Below are positions 25,730 through 34,036 of a stretch of DNA of 64,000 nucleotides, piece by piece (within the stretch, counting starts at the first letter, position 1; every line of letters starts with the position of its first letter). The DNA is from Moorena sp. SIO3I8 (GTDB lineage: Bacteria > Cyanobacteriota > Cyanobacteriia > Cyanobacteriales > Coleofasciculaceae), in assembly GCF_010692325.1 (NCBI RefSeq), contig NZ_JAAHHW010000028.1, forward strand, positions 1-64,000, written 5' to 3'. The notes beneath the pieces were generated by a model. It was not told where the DNA came from. It made no database searches and worked only from the letters and a program-made list of their open reading frames with translations. Position numbers and translations under genes: made by a program.

Positions 25730-26155
25730 GCCTAGTCATATTATATTCGAATAGTTTTAACAATTAATCCTATTAAGATTAATCCTACTTAAGTCATTAT
25801 TGGTTGTTTATAATTTGACAAATGTTAATTATTAATTTACAATCGTCAAATCACAATCCTATTATATACAAGGGATTAACTGGGCTTTATATAAGTTAAG
25901 TCGTTGCTATAGTATTTTAAGTTGATATGTTCAACTTTAATTGATTAACAAAGTTAACAGGTAACATTAGGAAAGAGAGCCGACAATTGTTTGGTGTTAT
26001 GGTCAATCAGCATTGGTTTTCATACATATATTTTGAATTTGAAATAATATAGGTTGTGATTTTTTTATTAAAATCTATAGGTTTTTGCTCCCAATTATCT
26101 GCTTTTTTAATGTTTAATATTGATTAGTTTAATCCTTTTCCCCTAGAAAGCTTGA
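25730..26155. other. AT-rich intergenic region between converging genes
   Basis: No ORF, RNA gene or strong repeat is visible. Both flanking genes end here, so it is expected to hold only terminators; I could not point to a specific hairpin with a T run. Confidence 0.5.
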
Positions 26156-26944
26156 CTACTGGAGAGAGGGTCTAGGTTTAGCGGCAAAGGTTAATGCTTC
26201 TACTGCACCAGGAGCCCCCATCTGCTTTGCCTGTTGGTTATTGAACTCAACAATTACATTCCCAGCATCGCCAGCTTTAACAAATAGTTTTTCGTTAGCA
26301 ACCCAAGTCTTCTGGGTTCCTTCTTCTAGGATGCCTTCATATTCTTTCTTCCCATCTGCCACGATCAGAAGCCAAGATCTACCTTTGAGAGTGATATCCA
26401 CCTGAACTGGCTTATTTGGACCCGACGGTATCTTGGTTAAGGCTAACTGCGCTTGGGAGTTAGTTTGATCTAAATTACCGGGTGTCGGTAACAATTGAGC
26501 TGGAGACGAGTTTGGTTCCTTATCAGTTATTTGTGGCTTAGAAGGGTTGATTAGGACAGATAAGCCACTCACTGAACTAATAACCAAGCAAATGTAGAAC
26601 AAATAAAGATGAAACGGTCGCAGTTGAGGAACCCTACTGTTACCCCAGGAAAGTTTTGACCTTTTTACAGTTACCCCAGTGGGAAAAGCCTTGGCAAACT
26701 CGTCTCCATTTAAGCCTAGTGCATCCCCAAAGTGCTTGATAAACCCTTGAACATACACAGGTTCTGGTAATTGGTCTAGCTTGCCTTGCTCTATTGCCCT
26801 CAAAAATCGTGCATTAATTCGGGTGCAAGCGGCAATTTCCTCAATGGTTTTACACTGTTGAGTACGTAACTGACACAGATATGAACCCATTTCTGCCAGC
26901 TTCTTCTCTTGTTGTTGCTGCAACGGGACTTTGTTTTCATTCAT
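26156..26944 (-). CDS. RodZ-like HTH membrane protein
   Basis: The protein begins with a cytosolic HTH domain (about 15-75: GSYLCQLRTQQCKTIEEIAACTRI...LDQLPEPVYVQGFIKHFGDALGL), the pattern of RodZ and of the HTH_25 family. One membrane span follows (about 122-142), then a proline-rich linker and a C-terminal DUF4115-type beta domain (VDITLKGRSWLLIVADGKKEYEGILEEGTQKTWVA). RodZ links MreB to the cell wall machinery. The start ATG at 26944 has GAGGAG upstream and lies 32 bases from the stop of the pseudouridine synthase gene, so both are one transcript. Confidence 0.85.
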   Translation of the reverse strand: MNENKVPLQQQQEKKLAEMGSYLCQLRTQQCKTIEEIAACTRINARFLRAIEQGKLDQLPEPVYVQGFIKHFGDALGLNGDEFAKAFPTGVTVKRSKLSWGNSRVPQLRPFHLYLFYICLVISSVSGLSVLINPSKPQITDKEPNSSPAQLLPTPGNLDQTNSQAQLALTKIPSGPNKPVQVDITLKGRSWLLIVADGKKEYEGILEEGTQKTWVANEKLFVKAGDAGNVIVEFNNQQAKQMGAPGAVEALTFAAKPRPSLQ

Positions 26945-26975
26945 ACACGGTACTCCTCGACATCTGCTGGCATTT

Positions 26976-27731
26976 TTACTGAACAATGGTGGATTTACTG
27001 GTAATAAAACTCACCTCTACATCATTCAAGGCACGGTAGTCACCACAAGGAAGAATTTGCTCTCCTGGTAGATTTAATTTAATCGGGCCAATAGCAGTAC
27101 GATGTAGATGAATCACTGGATAGCTTAGGAGTTGAGCAACACGACGGATCTGTCGGTTTCTACCTTCCGTTAAGACTACCTCCAAAAGTGTGGATTGACC
27201 CTTACGCTTAAGTACACGAACTTGAGCGGGTAACGTTTTTTTACCCAGCAGATTAACACCTTCACGCCAAGTTTGCAGTACCGATTCTGGGGGATTACCC
27301 CGTACCCAAACCTGATACGTCTTAGGTATGTGATGACTAGGATGGGTCAGGCGAAATGTTAGCTCACCATCATTGGTCAGTAGTAATGCACCTGTAGAAT
27401 CGGCATCCAGCCTTCCTACAGGATGAATCCCCTGACCCTTGGTTAGTTTATCCGGTAATAAGTCAATTACTGTCGGACGATTACGGGAATCTCGGCAAGT
27501 GGAAACTACTCCAGCAGGCTTGTTCAGTAAAAGGTAGATAGATTGAGGTCGGTGATAGGGGTTGATCGGTTTGCCATCCACTTCGATTACATCTGTTTCT
27601 GGATCAGCTTTCTGCCCCAAATGTACAGTCGTACCATTTAGGCGCACTTGTCCTGCGGCTATCATCTTCTCGGCTCGACGCCGTGACGCAATACCCCACT
27701 GTGAAAGAATTTTTTGTACTCTTTCCTCCAT
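26976..27731 (-). CDS. rRNA pseudouridine synthase (RsuA/RluB family)
   Basis: An S4 RNA-binding domain (about 1-60: ERVQKILSQWGIASRRRAEKMIAAGQVRLNG) precedes the synthase core. The catalytic Asp is in HPVGRLDADSTGALLLTNDG, and VVLTEGRNRQIRRVAQLLSYPV is the usual late motif. It isomerises a uridine in rRNA; the exact site (23S 2605-type or 16S 516-type) cannot be told from this alone. At 251 residues it has the normal family length. It heads the two-gene operon with the rodZ-like gene. Confidence 0.93.
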   Translation of the reverse strand: MEERVQKILSQWGIASRRRAEKMIAAGQVRLNGTTVHLGQKADPETDVIEVDGKPINPYHRPQSIYLLLNKPAGVVSTCRDSRNRPTVIDLLPDKLTKGQGIHPVGRLDADSTGALLLTNDGELTFRLTHPSHHIPKTYQVWVRGNPPESVLQTWREGVNLLGKKTLPAQVRVLKRKGQSTLLEVVLTEGRNRQIRRVAQLLSYPVIHLHRTAIGPIKLNLPGEQILPCGDYRALNDVEVSFITSKSTIVQ

Positions 27732-27893
27732 GACCCAACATTTGGCTTTAGCTTTGTCTTCTGGACTATGGTGATGCTGAATCTAGTTTGTCTTATGCTT
27801 ATAGTGTGCCCAGGAGTTGATTTCCATTAGACAACGACTTCAAAATACTATGTACAAAAATACTATGTACAAATAGTACAAGAAGGTGTTCTT

Positions 27894-28628
27894 TTGGTTA
27901 AAACTCCCAAAACCTCGAAGCAAAAGCCAAGTCAGATTATCAGCAAAGTTATTTCCCCAGCGCTACGGCTGTGGCTGCGATCGCAAGTAGAGGAAGTTGC
28001 TACATTGCAACTAAACATTGTGGGATGCGATCGCCAAATCCTGACTGGTTACATTCCTCAGGTTGCCCTTGCTGCCAACCAAGCAGTTTATCAAGGACTG
28101 CATCTAAGCCAAATTCAGCTCGAAGGCAGTAATATTAGACTCAACCTGGGTCAGATAATTAAGGGTAAACCCCTACGTCTTTTAGAACCAGTTCCCGTAG
28201 TGGGTCACCTATTACTCCTAGAACCAGACCTGCAATCATCTCTTGAAGCACCCTTGTTATCTAACGCTTTGACGGAGTTATTATATACATTCCTCAAATC
28301 AGATGATATCATTAAACCCGGTAACGACCCAAAACAGCCACAAATACGCTGGCAAAAGATTAATATCAATATAGGACAGCTGACCTTAAGAGGCATTTCA
28401 ACTAATCCTGATGTTGCTAGCCAGCTGATAGTAATTCGTGCTGGTATCCAACTGGCGACCCCCAACCAACTCGAACTGAACCCCTTACAAGTTCAGATAG
28501 ACCCTGATGCCCCCCCTATTAGCTTAGATGGGTTTCTAATAAATTTAGGACCAGAGGTGGAGCTTCAGGAACTTACCCTCACAACTGGACAACTGATATG
28601 TCGTGGAGGATTGAAGGTAATGCCTTAG
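27894..28628 (+). CDS. DUF2993 (LmeA-type) lipid-binding protein
   Basis: The 244-residue product has the DUF2993 layout common in cyanobacteria: an N-terminal VISPALRLWLRSQVEEVATLQLNIVGCDRQILTGYIPQVALAANQAVYQGLHLSQIQLEGSNIRLNL, and repeated beta-strand segments later. No signal peptide is visible. Relatives bind phospholipid-like molecules near membranes. The predicted start is a TTG preceded by AGAAGG; no better ATG lies near. It is divergent from the pseudouridine synthase gene and shares a short promoter region with it. Confidence 0.75.
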   Translation: MVKTPKTSKQKPSQIISKVISPALRLWLRSQVEEVATLQLNIVGCDRQILTGYIPQVALAANQAVYQGLHLSQIQLEGSNIRLNLGQIIKGKPLRLLEPVPVVGHLLLLEPDLQSSLEAPLLSNALTELLYTFLKSDDIIKPGNDPKQPQIRWQKININIGQLTLRGISTNPDVASQLIVIRAGIQLATPNQLELNPLQVQIDPDAPPISLDGFLINLGPEVELQELTLTTGQLICRGGLKVMP

Positions 28629-29304
28629 TCGTTAGTCCTTAATCGTTATTTATGATACTTTTAGCTGTTTTTAATTAGCTTAAGCGCGTTTATATTGTGG
28701 CTATATAATTCATAATTATGTCATTAAGGCGTCATTACCTGTAATAAAACCATCCTTTCCATCCTTAAGGAAAAAACCTACCCATAACAGCTTTTGTTAG
28801 GTGCGCTTACAGTTGTCGAATTAAATTCGCGTGATTGTCGCGCCTCTGGATGCAGTTGGTGATGGTTTGGGTTCTGTGTGCCCAGGCAAGGGTCCACACC
28901 TGTCAGCCATGCAAAGCCCGAGTGGTTTGAAGTTACCGTAAGACAGGCTCGCCTTAATCAATAAGTTTTAACCATGCATCTGCATAGCCTATCAACTATA
29001 AAGGCTCAACGTAATCAGGTTTCGTCTCCGGGGAAAACCCCCGCAGGTCGGCGCTGCCTCCCCTGTTCCCTTGCTGCATAGCTGTAAGCCCTGTCGAGAA
29101 AGTCTTTTGCTTCACAATCGCTCCCTTTTCGTGCTGCATACGTTGCCAACTACAGGCGCGCCTTATGCTATTCCTTATCCATCCTTCCGTAATATTATTA
29201 AGTAATGTAACAATTTTGCGGTTATACCAGCTAAATGTCTTGACAGCTAGAGAGGAAGCCGATAAGGTTAAATACATACCCGGGTACAACGATATAAAAA
29301 ATAT
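28629..29304. other. Intergenic region with a palindromic repeat
   Basis: The sequence around 28799-28845 (AGGTGCGCTT...GAATTAAATTC...GCGCCT) is one copy of an inverted-repeat element that recurs at about 35797-35846. A GTCAGCCATGCAAAGC repeat (28903-28918) also occurs at 16166. A minus-strand frame at 28996-29352 has no recognisable product. I saw no gene. Confidence 0.5.
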
Positions 29305-29652
29305 ATGCAAGACAAGCAAAAAGTTACTCTTTATCTTCCACCAGGATTGCACCGCCGGCTCAAAATTAAAGCGGCTGTTGATTCTGAATCAATGTCAGCT
29401 ATGGTTGAGAGGGCGATTATATTCTACATAGAACATCAAGATGTGGTTGAAGAGGTAGACCAATATGGACAAACCCATAAAGTATACCCCTGTCCTGAGT
29501 GTTCTAGTGACTTGGTTCTCTCAGAGGGAAAATTAGTTGCTCTGAAAAACCAACCTGGTGTGATATCGGAAGAACTCCCAGTAGAAAAGGTAACAGCAAA
29601 AGTATGCTCCAGTACCGATTCTCACGGAGAAGAGGAATTGGTTCCTTGTTAA
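29305..29652 (+). CDS. Small ribbon-helix-helix-like protein with a zinc-type CPEC motif
   Basis: The 115-residue product starts QKVTLYLPPGLHRRLKIKAAVDSESMSAMVERAIIFYI, the beta-helix-helix pattern of CopG-like DNA-binding proteins. A CPEC motif at about 60-63 and two single cysteines near the C-terminus (ends VPC) could bind zinc. It sits directly upstream of ycf46 in the same direction, an arrangement I believe is common in cyanobacteria. A regulatory role for the ycf46 locus is inference. Confidence 0.65.
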   Translation: MQDKQKVTLYLPPGLHRRLKIKAAVDSESMSAMVERAIIFYIEHQDVVEEVDQYGQTHKVYPCPECSSDLVLSEGKLVALKNQPGVISEELPVEKVTAKVCSSTDSHGEEELVPC

Positions 29653-29769
29653 GGTAGCCAAAGTTAAGGTAGACAAATTAATCTACTCGCAGAGCACACT
29701 TAGTTAGCTCAGTGGTTCAGTTGAAGATGTTTGGGCAGTTGTAAGCCGTCTCTAATATTAGGTAGAGTT

Positions 29770-31296
29770 ATGCAAGAAGAGATAAACGTTCTCATTCAAG
29801 CTCAATATCCTCTAATCTACCTCGTGACTCCCGAGGAGGAGCGGGCAGAGAGGGCAATAGCAATGATTGCTCAAAGGAAGTCTCAACAGCAACGAGTCTT
29901 CGTTTGGACCGTCACTCACGGGATTGTTGAGTATGGTCAATCACGCCACACCACTCAGCACAATACGGTCTCTCCTGAGGCAGCAGTTCAGTGGGTAATT
30001 CAACAAAAAGAGCCTGGTATATACATCTTTAAGGACTTACATCCCTTTATAGATGCACCAGCAACTACCCGATGGTTGCGGGATGCGATGGCAAGCTTTA
30101 GGGAGGAAGCAAAGAAGTCTCTTAAAAAGTCTATCATCGTAATGTCCCCGGTGCAGCAGATTCCTATTGAGTTGGAAAAGGAAGTGGTTGTGCTTGACTT
30201 TCCCCTACCAAACCTTAAGGAACTTAACCAAGTCCTATCCCACCAACTGGATCAGAGTAAAACTCGCCGAACGACTACAGAAACTAGGGAAAAGCTGCTC
30301 AAAGCAGCATTAGGCTTGACCCGCGATGAAGCAGAGAAGGTTTATCGCAAAGCCTACGTTAAAGCTGGTCGTCTCACCGAAGCTGAAGTCGATATTGTTC
30401 TATCCGAGAAGAAGCAGATCATCCGCCGCAACGGGATCCTAGATTATATCGAAGAAGATGAAACCCTCGATTCTATAGGAGGGTTAGAGGAACTGAAGCG
30501 TTGGCTGAAGCAGCGCTCTAATGCCTTTACCGAGAGGGCGAGAGAATATGGTTTGCCTCAACCGAAGGGAATGTTGATTCTAGGGGTTCCTGGCTGTGGT
30601 AAATCTCTAATTGCCAAAACTACGTCTCGTTTATGGGGTCTGCCACTATTGCGCCTGGATATGGGGCGAGTATACGATGGCTCGATGGTAGGGCGCTCGG
30701 AAGCTAACCTACGCAATGCTTTGAAGACGGCAGAATCAATCTCTCCAGCTATTCTCTTCATAGATGAGCTTGATAAGTCGTTTGCTGGTAGCAGCGGTTC
30801 TTCTGACTCTGATGGGGGTACTTCAAGTCGGATATTTGGTTCTTTCCTGACCTGGATGCAAGAAAAAACCTCACCAGTCTTTGTGATGGCGACAGCAAAC
30901 CGAGTGGAGCGCCTACCAGGAGAATTCCTGCGCAAAGGTCGTTTTGATGAGATATTTTTTGTTGATTTACCCAACACCCAAGAACGCCAGCAAATCTTTG
31001 AAATTCACCTGAAAAAGCGGCGTGGAGATATTGACCGCTTTGACATTGAACAGTTAGCTAAGGTTTCTGAAGGTTTTTCTGGGGCTGAGATTGAGCAAGC
31101 TATGGTGGCAGCCATGTACGAGGCATTTGCTCAAGACCGGGAGTTTACTCAACTGGATATTATTGCCGCGATTAAATCAACTCAGCCTCTATCGCGCACG
31201 ATGACAGAGCAGGTTGCAGCCCTGAGGGACTGGGCTAGGCAACGCGCGCGACCTGCTGCATCCTCCCTAGCTGAATATCAGCGTATGGAGTTCTAA
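29770..31296 (+). CDS. ycf46: Ycf46, AAA+ ATPase of cyanobacteria and plastids
   Basis: The product has 508 residues from the ATG at 29770, preceded by GGTAGAG. It has an N-terminal regulatory domain (LIQAQYPLIYLVTPEEERAE) and an AAA+ module with Walker A GVPGCGKSL, Walker B ILFIDELDKSFAG, sensor and Arg-finger region ATANRVERLPGEFLRKGRFDEIFFVDLP. Ycf46 is kept in red algal plastids and cyanobacteria and has been linked to the regulation of photosynthesis and CO2 use; its substrate is unknown. Ycf35 follows 155 bases downstream, a common pairing. Confidence 0.95.
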   Translation: MQEEINVLIQAQYPLIYLVTPEEERAERAIAMIAQRKSQQQRVFVWTVTHGIVEYGQSRHTTQHNTVSPEAAVQWVIQQKEPGIYIFKDLHPFIDAPATTRWLRDAMASFREEAKKSLKKSIIVMSPVQQIPIELEKEVVVLDFPLPNLKELNQVLSHQLDQSKTRRTTTETREKLLKAALGLTRDEAEKVYRKAYVKAGRLTEAEVDIVLSEKKQIIRRNGILDYIEEDETLDSIGGLEELKRWLKQRSNAFTERAREYGLPQPKGMLILGVPGCGKSLIAKTTSRLWGLPLLRLDMGRVYDGSMVGRSEANLRNALKTAESISPAILFIDELDKSFAGSSGSSDSDGGTSSRIFGSFLTWMQEKTSPVFVMATANRVERLPGEFLRKGRFDEIFFVDLPNTQERQQIFEIHLKKRRGDIDRFDIEQLAKVSEGFSGAEIEQAMVAAMYEAFAQDREFTQLDIIAAIKSTQPLSRTMTEQVAALRDWARQRARPAASSLAEYQRMEF

Positions 31297-31451
31297 CAGG
31301 CTTTCTCCTGCTCCCAACAGGAGTAAAGGCTAGCAAAACATCATTGCTAGCAGTTTGATAAGTAGCCGCTTGTAATTGTTGAGGGCGGCTAGCAATAAAA
31401 GTAAAATGCTACGTTGTCGTTTCTCTGATACCTTTTCTGGAGGAAATCCAC

Positions 31452-31805
31452 ATGTCTCACTTTAGCACTCTGCGCACTAAAATCTCCGATGCCGAAATCC
31501 TGAAGACTTCCCTGTGTGACCTGGGAATCAATGTTAAGACAGAAGCTGATGTTCGCGGCTACAATGGTCAACGAGTTCGCGCTGACTTGGTTGCCGTTCT
31601 CGAAGGCGAATATGATCTAGGTTGGTCTCGCAACAGTGATGGCACCTTTGACCTGATTGCTGACCTTTGGGGTGTGGCTAAGAAGCACAACCAAACCGAG
31701 TTGATCAACTCCATCAACCAGAAGTATGCCGTTAACAAGACCTTGGCAGAAGTCAAGCAGCGTGGGCTAAACAATGCCAACGTTAAGTTGGTGCTACAAA
31801 AGTAG
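31452..31805 (+). CDS. ycf35: Ycf35 (DUF1257) protein
   Basis: This is a compact 117-residue protein with the full DUF1257 sequence: MSHFSTLRTKISDAEILKTSL near the start, GYNGQRVRADLVAVLEGEYDLGWSRN, and LINSINQKYAVNKTLAEVKQRG near the end. It is soluble and widely kept in cyanobacteria and red algal plastids with unknown biochemical function. A GGAGG-like ribosome site lies at about 31439-31443. A rho-independent terminator follows (31829-31868). Confidence 0.95.
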   Translation: MSHFSTLRTKISDAEILKTSLCDLGINVKTEADVRGYNGQRVRADLVAVLEGEYDLGWSRNSDGTFDLIADLWGVAKKHNQTELINSINQKYAVNKTLAEVKQRGLNNANVKLVLQK

Positions 31806-31828
31806 TCCATTTAGGCGTTCCCAAGCTC

Positions 31829-31868
31829 ACGGGTTGACCAATTGTATAGCGGGTTAACCCGTTTTTTT
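31829..31868 (+). terminator. Rho-independent terminator after ycf35
   Basis: ACGGGTT (31829-31835) can pair with AACCCGT (31856-31862), and the palindrome CGGGTTAACCCG at 31850-31861 forms a second, local hairpin. Seven T follow. Either hairpin would end the ycf46-ycf35 transcript. Confidence 0.8.
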
Positions 31869-32077
31869 GTGCAAATTTTTGTGCAATTGTATAAATTTCG
31901 ATTTTAGAAAAGCCGATAAACCATAAAGGCTGAGAACTCCGACGGCTTGATTTAAACTTCCTTGACAAGGGAGTTTTGATCTGGTGCAAACGGTATGATG
32001 TTTTCAGTCATAGTAAAATATTCTATACTCAACGTGTCCAGATGCGGCTCGACGCCCATCTCGTAACAATTGTTTAT

Positions 32078-32110
32078 AATCCCCCATGCTTGAGCTGGGG
32101 GGAAGTTCAA
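32078..32110. repeat. IS200/IS605-like terminal hairpin without a transposase
   Basis: CCCCCA (32081-32086) pairs with TGGGGG (32096-32101), followed by GAAGTTCAA. This is like the right end of the TnpB element at 32718. No transposase gene remains next to it. It may be a solo end or remnant. Confidence 0.5.
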
Positions 32111-32170
32111 GCAATTAATATATAGATTATGTCAATGCAGTCTAATCTAGTCTTTTGAGGGGATACCGTT

Positions 32171-32497
32171 GTGAGTAATGTGATTACAATCGAAGATAAA
32201 GATTTTGAAATTGAAGTTTTAAAAGCCCAGCAGCCAGTACTGGTATACTTCTGGGCAACTTGGTGTGGACCATGCCGCTTAGTATCGCCATCAGTGGACT
32301 GGGTTGCTAAAAATTATAGCGATCGCTTAAAAGTCATTAAGATGGAAGTAGACCAACATCAAGATGCCGTTGCCAAGTGCAAGGTAGAGGGTGTCCCTGC
32401 TCTAAGACTGTTTAAAAATGGTGAGCTGGCCAAATCCCATGAGGGAGCAATTACCAAAGCTCAATTGAAAACTATGCTGGATGAGAATTTAAATTAG
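32171..32497 (+). CDS. trxA: Thioredoxin
   Basis: At 108 residues it is the normal size. The active site is WATWCGPCRLVSP (Cys at about 32 and 35), and the cis-proline loop is KVEGVPALRLFKNGE. It reduces disulfides in the cytoplasm, with electrons from thioredoxin reductase or ferredoxin. It starts at a GTG preceded by a GAGGGGA ribosome site. It stands alone, between the solo IS605-like end and a TnpB element. The N-terminal part is close to canonical m-type thioredoxins, but sub-type cannot be fixed. Confidence 0.93.
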   Translation: MSNVITIEDKDFEIEVLKAQQPVLVYFWATWCGPCRLVSPSVDWVAKNYSDRLKVIKMEVDQHQDAVAKCKVEGVPALRLFKNGELAKSHEGAITKAQLKTMLDENLN

Positions 32498-32717
32498 GAC
32501 AGTAAGGGGCAATGGGAGCAATGCCAGCGCAGATGGGAAAGTCTCGTGCATGAGAGCTGATTTGTAAAGGAAATCTTAAGAAGTCTGAAAGCATTGCTAT
32601 GATTGTCTTTTGGGTATTAAATAGTTCAATTGTTCTATTTTAGCGCAAGCCTTATCCTACAAAGATTACAGCGAGTTTACGAATCAGCTCTGAATAGACA
32701 AAAGAAAAAGACTAAGA

Positions 32718-34030
32718 GTGAACTACCCCCGACACGCTGCGCGTAATCGGGGGCTTCCCAATTCATGGGGGACTGCATCTGAGACAACAGAAGTTTTCCC
32801 AGGTTGTCTTACGTCCCCTCCAAGGGCAGTAGAGCTAGTTCCTAACTCCAATATCCGCAAGCCTTGATTTCTAATATTGATAGCAGCATTGATATCTCTA
32901 TCATGGTGAGTGCCACAAAAAGGACAAGTCCAATTTCTAACAGACAAGTCCATCTCGACCTGTTGATGATCACAAACATGACAAAGCTTCGATGATGGAA
33001 ACCATCTGTCAATTTCAACGTAGATTTTCCCTGCCCATTCAGCTTTGTAGGTGAGCATTGTTGTGAACATTCCCCAGCCACAATCACTAATGGCTTTAGC
33101 CAAATTAGGATTTTTAACCATGCCTTTAACATTGAGATTTTCCACCACAATAACTTGGTTTTCGTTAACTATCTTGCGGGATAGTTTGTGCAGAAAATCC
33201 TCTCTACATCTGGCAATAAAACCTTGAACTTTGGCTACCTTTATTCTGGCTTTGTTTCGGTTTTTGCTACCTTTTTGTTTCCTAGATAAACTTTGTTGCT
33301 TACGCTTCAAATTCTTGGCGTGTTGAGCAATATGTCTAGGATTATCATACTTCTCACCCTCACTAGTGACCGCAAAATGAGTCAATCCTAAATCAATACC
33401 TATAGCAAGGCCAAGGCTGTTAGGTTGTTGAGGTTCAATTCCATCCTCAACTAGAATTGAGGCAAAGTACTTACCATCTGGATTCATGGAGACTGTTACC
33501 GATCTCAATTCTCCTTCAATGGGACGATGCTGACGGCAGTAAACTTTACCCACTTTTCCTGGAAGCTTCAGGTAATCTCCCTCAATGTGGAAATGTTGAG
33601 GATAAGTCACTGTTTGCCTTCCCTTCTTTGATTTGAATCGAGGGTATTTAGCTCGTTTATCAAAGAAGTTTTTGAACGCGGTTGATAAGTTATTGGCTAC
33701 AAACTGAAGACATTGAGAATAGCAATCTTTGAGCCATTCGTACTCTTTTTTGAGACCCGGTAACAGTCCCTGTATTGCTGCTCTGGATAAGCTTTTTCCC
33801 GTATCTTGATAGGTTTGTTGACACAAAGTAAGAGCATAATTCCAAAACCATCTAGCACAGCCAAAGCTACGAGCTAAAGCGATGTGCTGACTGTTGTCTG
33901 GGTATAGTCTGAACTTGTATGCCTTGAGCACTATTACAATTGAGGAATTCTAATATAATTGTACCACAAACCATGCTCGCTATCCATCCCCCACCTGCTA
34001 CGCGGCGGTGGGGGAATTTCCCGGAGAATT
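32718..34030 (-). mobile_element. IS605-type element carrying only tnpB
   Basis: The right end on the minus strand contains a hairpin of CCCCCGA (32726-32732) and TCGGGGG (32747-32753) next to a GTTCAC-type end at 32718-32723. The left end contains a hairpin of CCCCCACC (33988-33995) and GGTGGGGG (34007-34014). Only tnpB lies between; no tnpA is present. Exact cleavage positions are inferred from the hairpins. Confidence 0.7.
32723..33931 (-). CDS. tnpB: TnpB RNA-guided endonuclease (IS200/IS605 family)
   Basis: TnpB is the ancestor of Cas12 and cuts DNA next to a short target motif, guided by RNA from the element's 3' end. The 402-residue protein has an N-terminal YKFRLYPDNSQ, RuvC-I AIGIDLGLTHFA (Asp180), RuvC-II VVENLNVKGM (Glu264), a zinc finger with CHVC (317-320) and CPFC (336-339), and HDRDINAAINI at the end (Asp344/346). 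The frame is intact. Its stop codon lies inside the right-end hairpin, so the guide RNA scaffold overlaps the 3' coding part. It sits just upstream of an aminotransferase gene on the other strand. Confidence 0.93.
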   Translation of the reverse strand: MLKAYKFRLYPDNSQHIALARSFGCARWFWNYALTLCQQTYQDTGKSLSRAAIQGLLPGLKKEYEWLKDCYSQCLQFVANNLSTAFKNFFDKRAKYPRFKSKKGRQTVTYPQHFHIEGDYLKLPGKVGKVYCRQHRPIEGELRSVTVSMNPDGKYFASILVEDGIEPQQPNSLGLAIGIDLGLTHFAVTSEGEKYDNPRHIAQHAKNLKRKQQSLSRKQKGSKNRNKARIKVAKVQGFIARCREDFLHKLSRKIVNENQVIVVENLNVKGMVKNPNLAKAISDCGWGMFTTMLTYKAEWAGKIYVEIDRWFPSSKLCHVCDHQQVEMDLSVRNWTCPFCGTHHDRDINAAINIRNQGLRILELGTSSTALGGDVRQPGKTSVVSDAVPHELGSPRLRAACRG

Positions 34031-34036
34031 TTTAAA

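Noticed and set aside
28996-29431. Frames of 118 and 88 residues around the start of the small RHH gene
   Set aside because: Overlap with the better-supported gene at 29305-29652 and no recognisable sequence.
30558-30977. Minus-strand frame of 139 residues
   Set aside because: Antisense to the AAA+ core of ycf46; arginine/serine-rich shadow.
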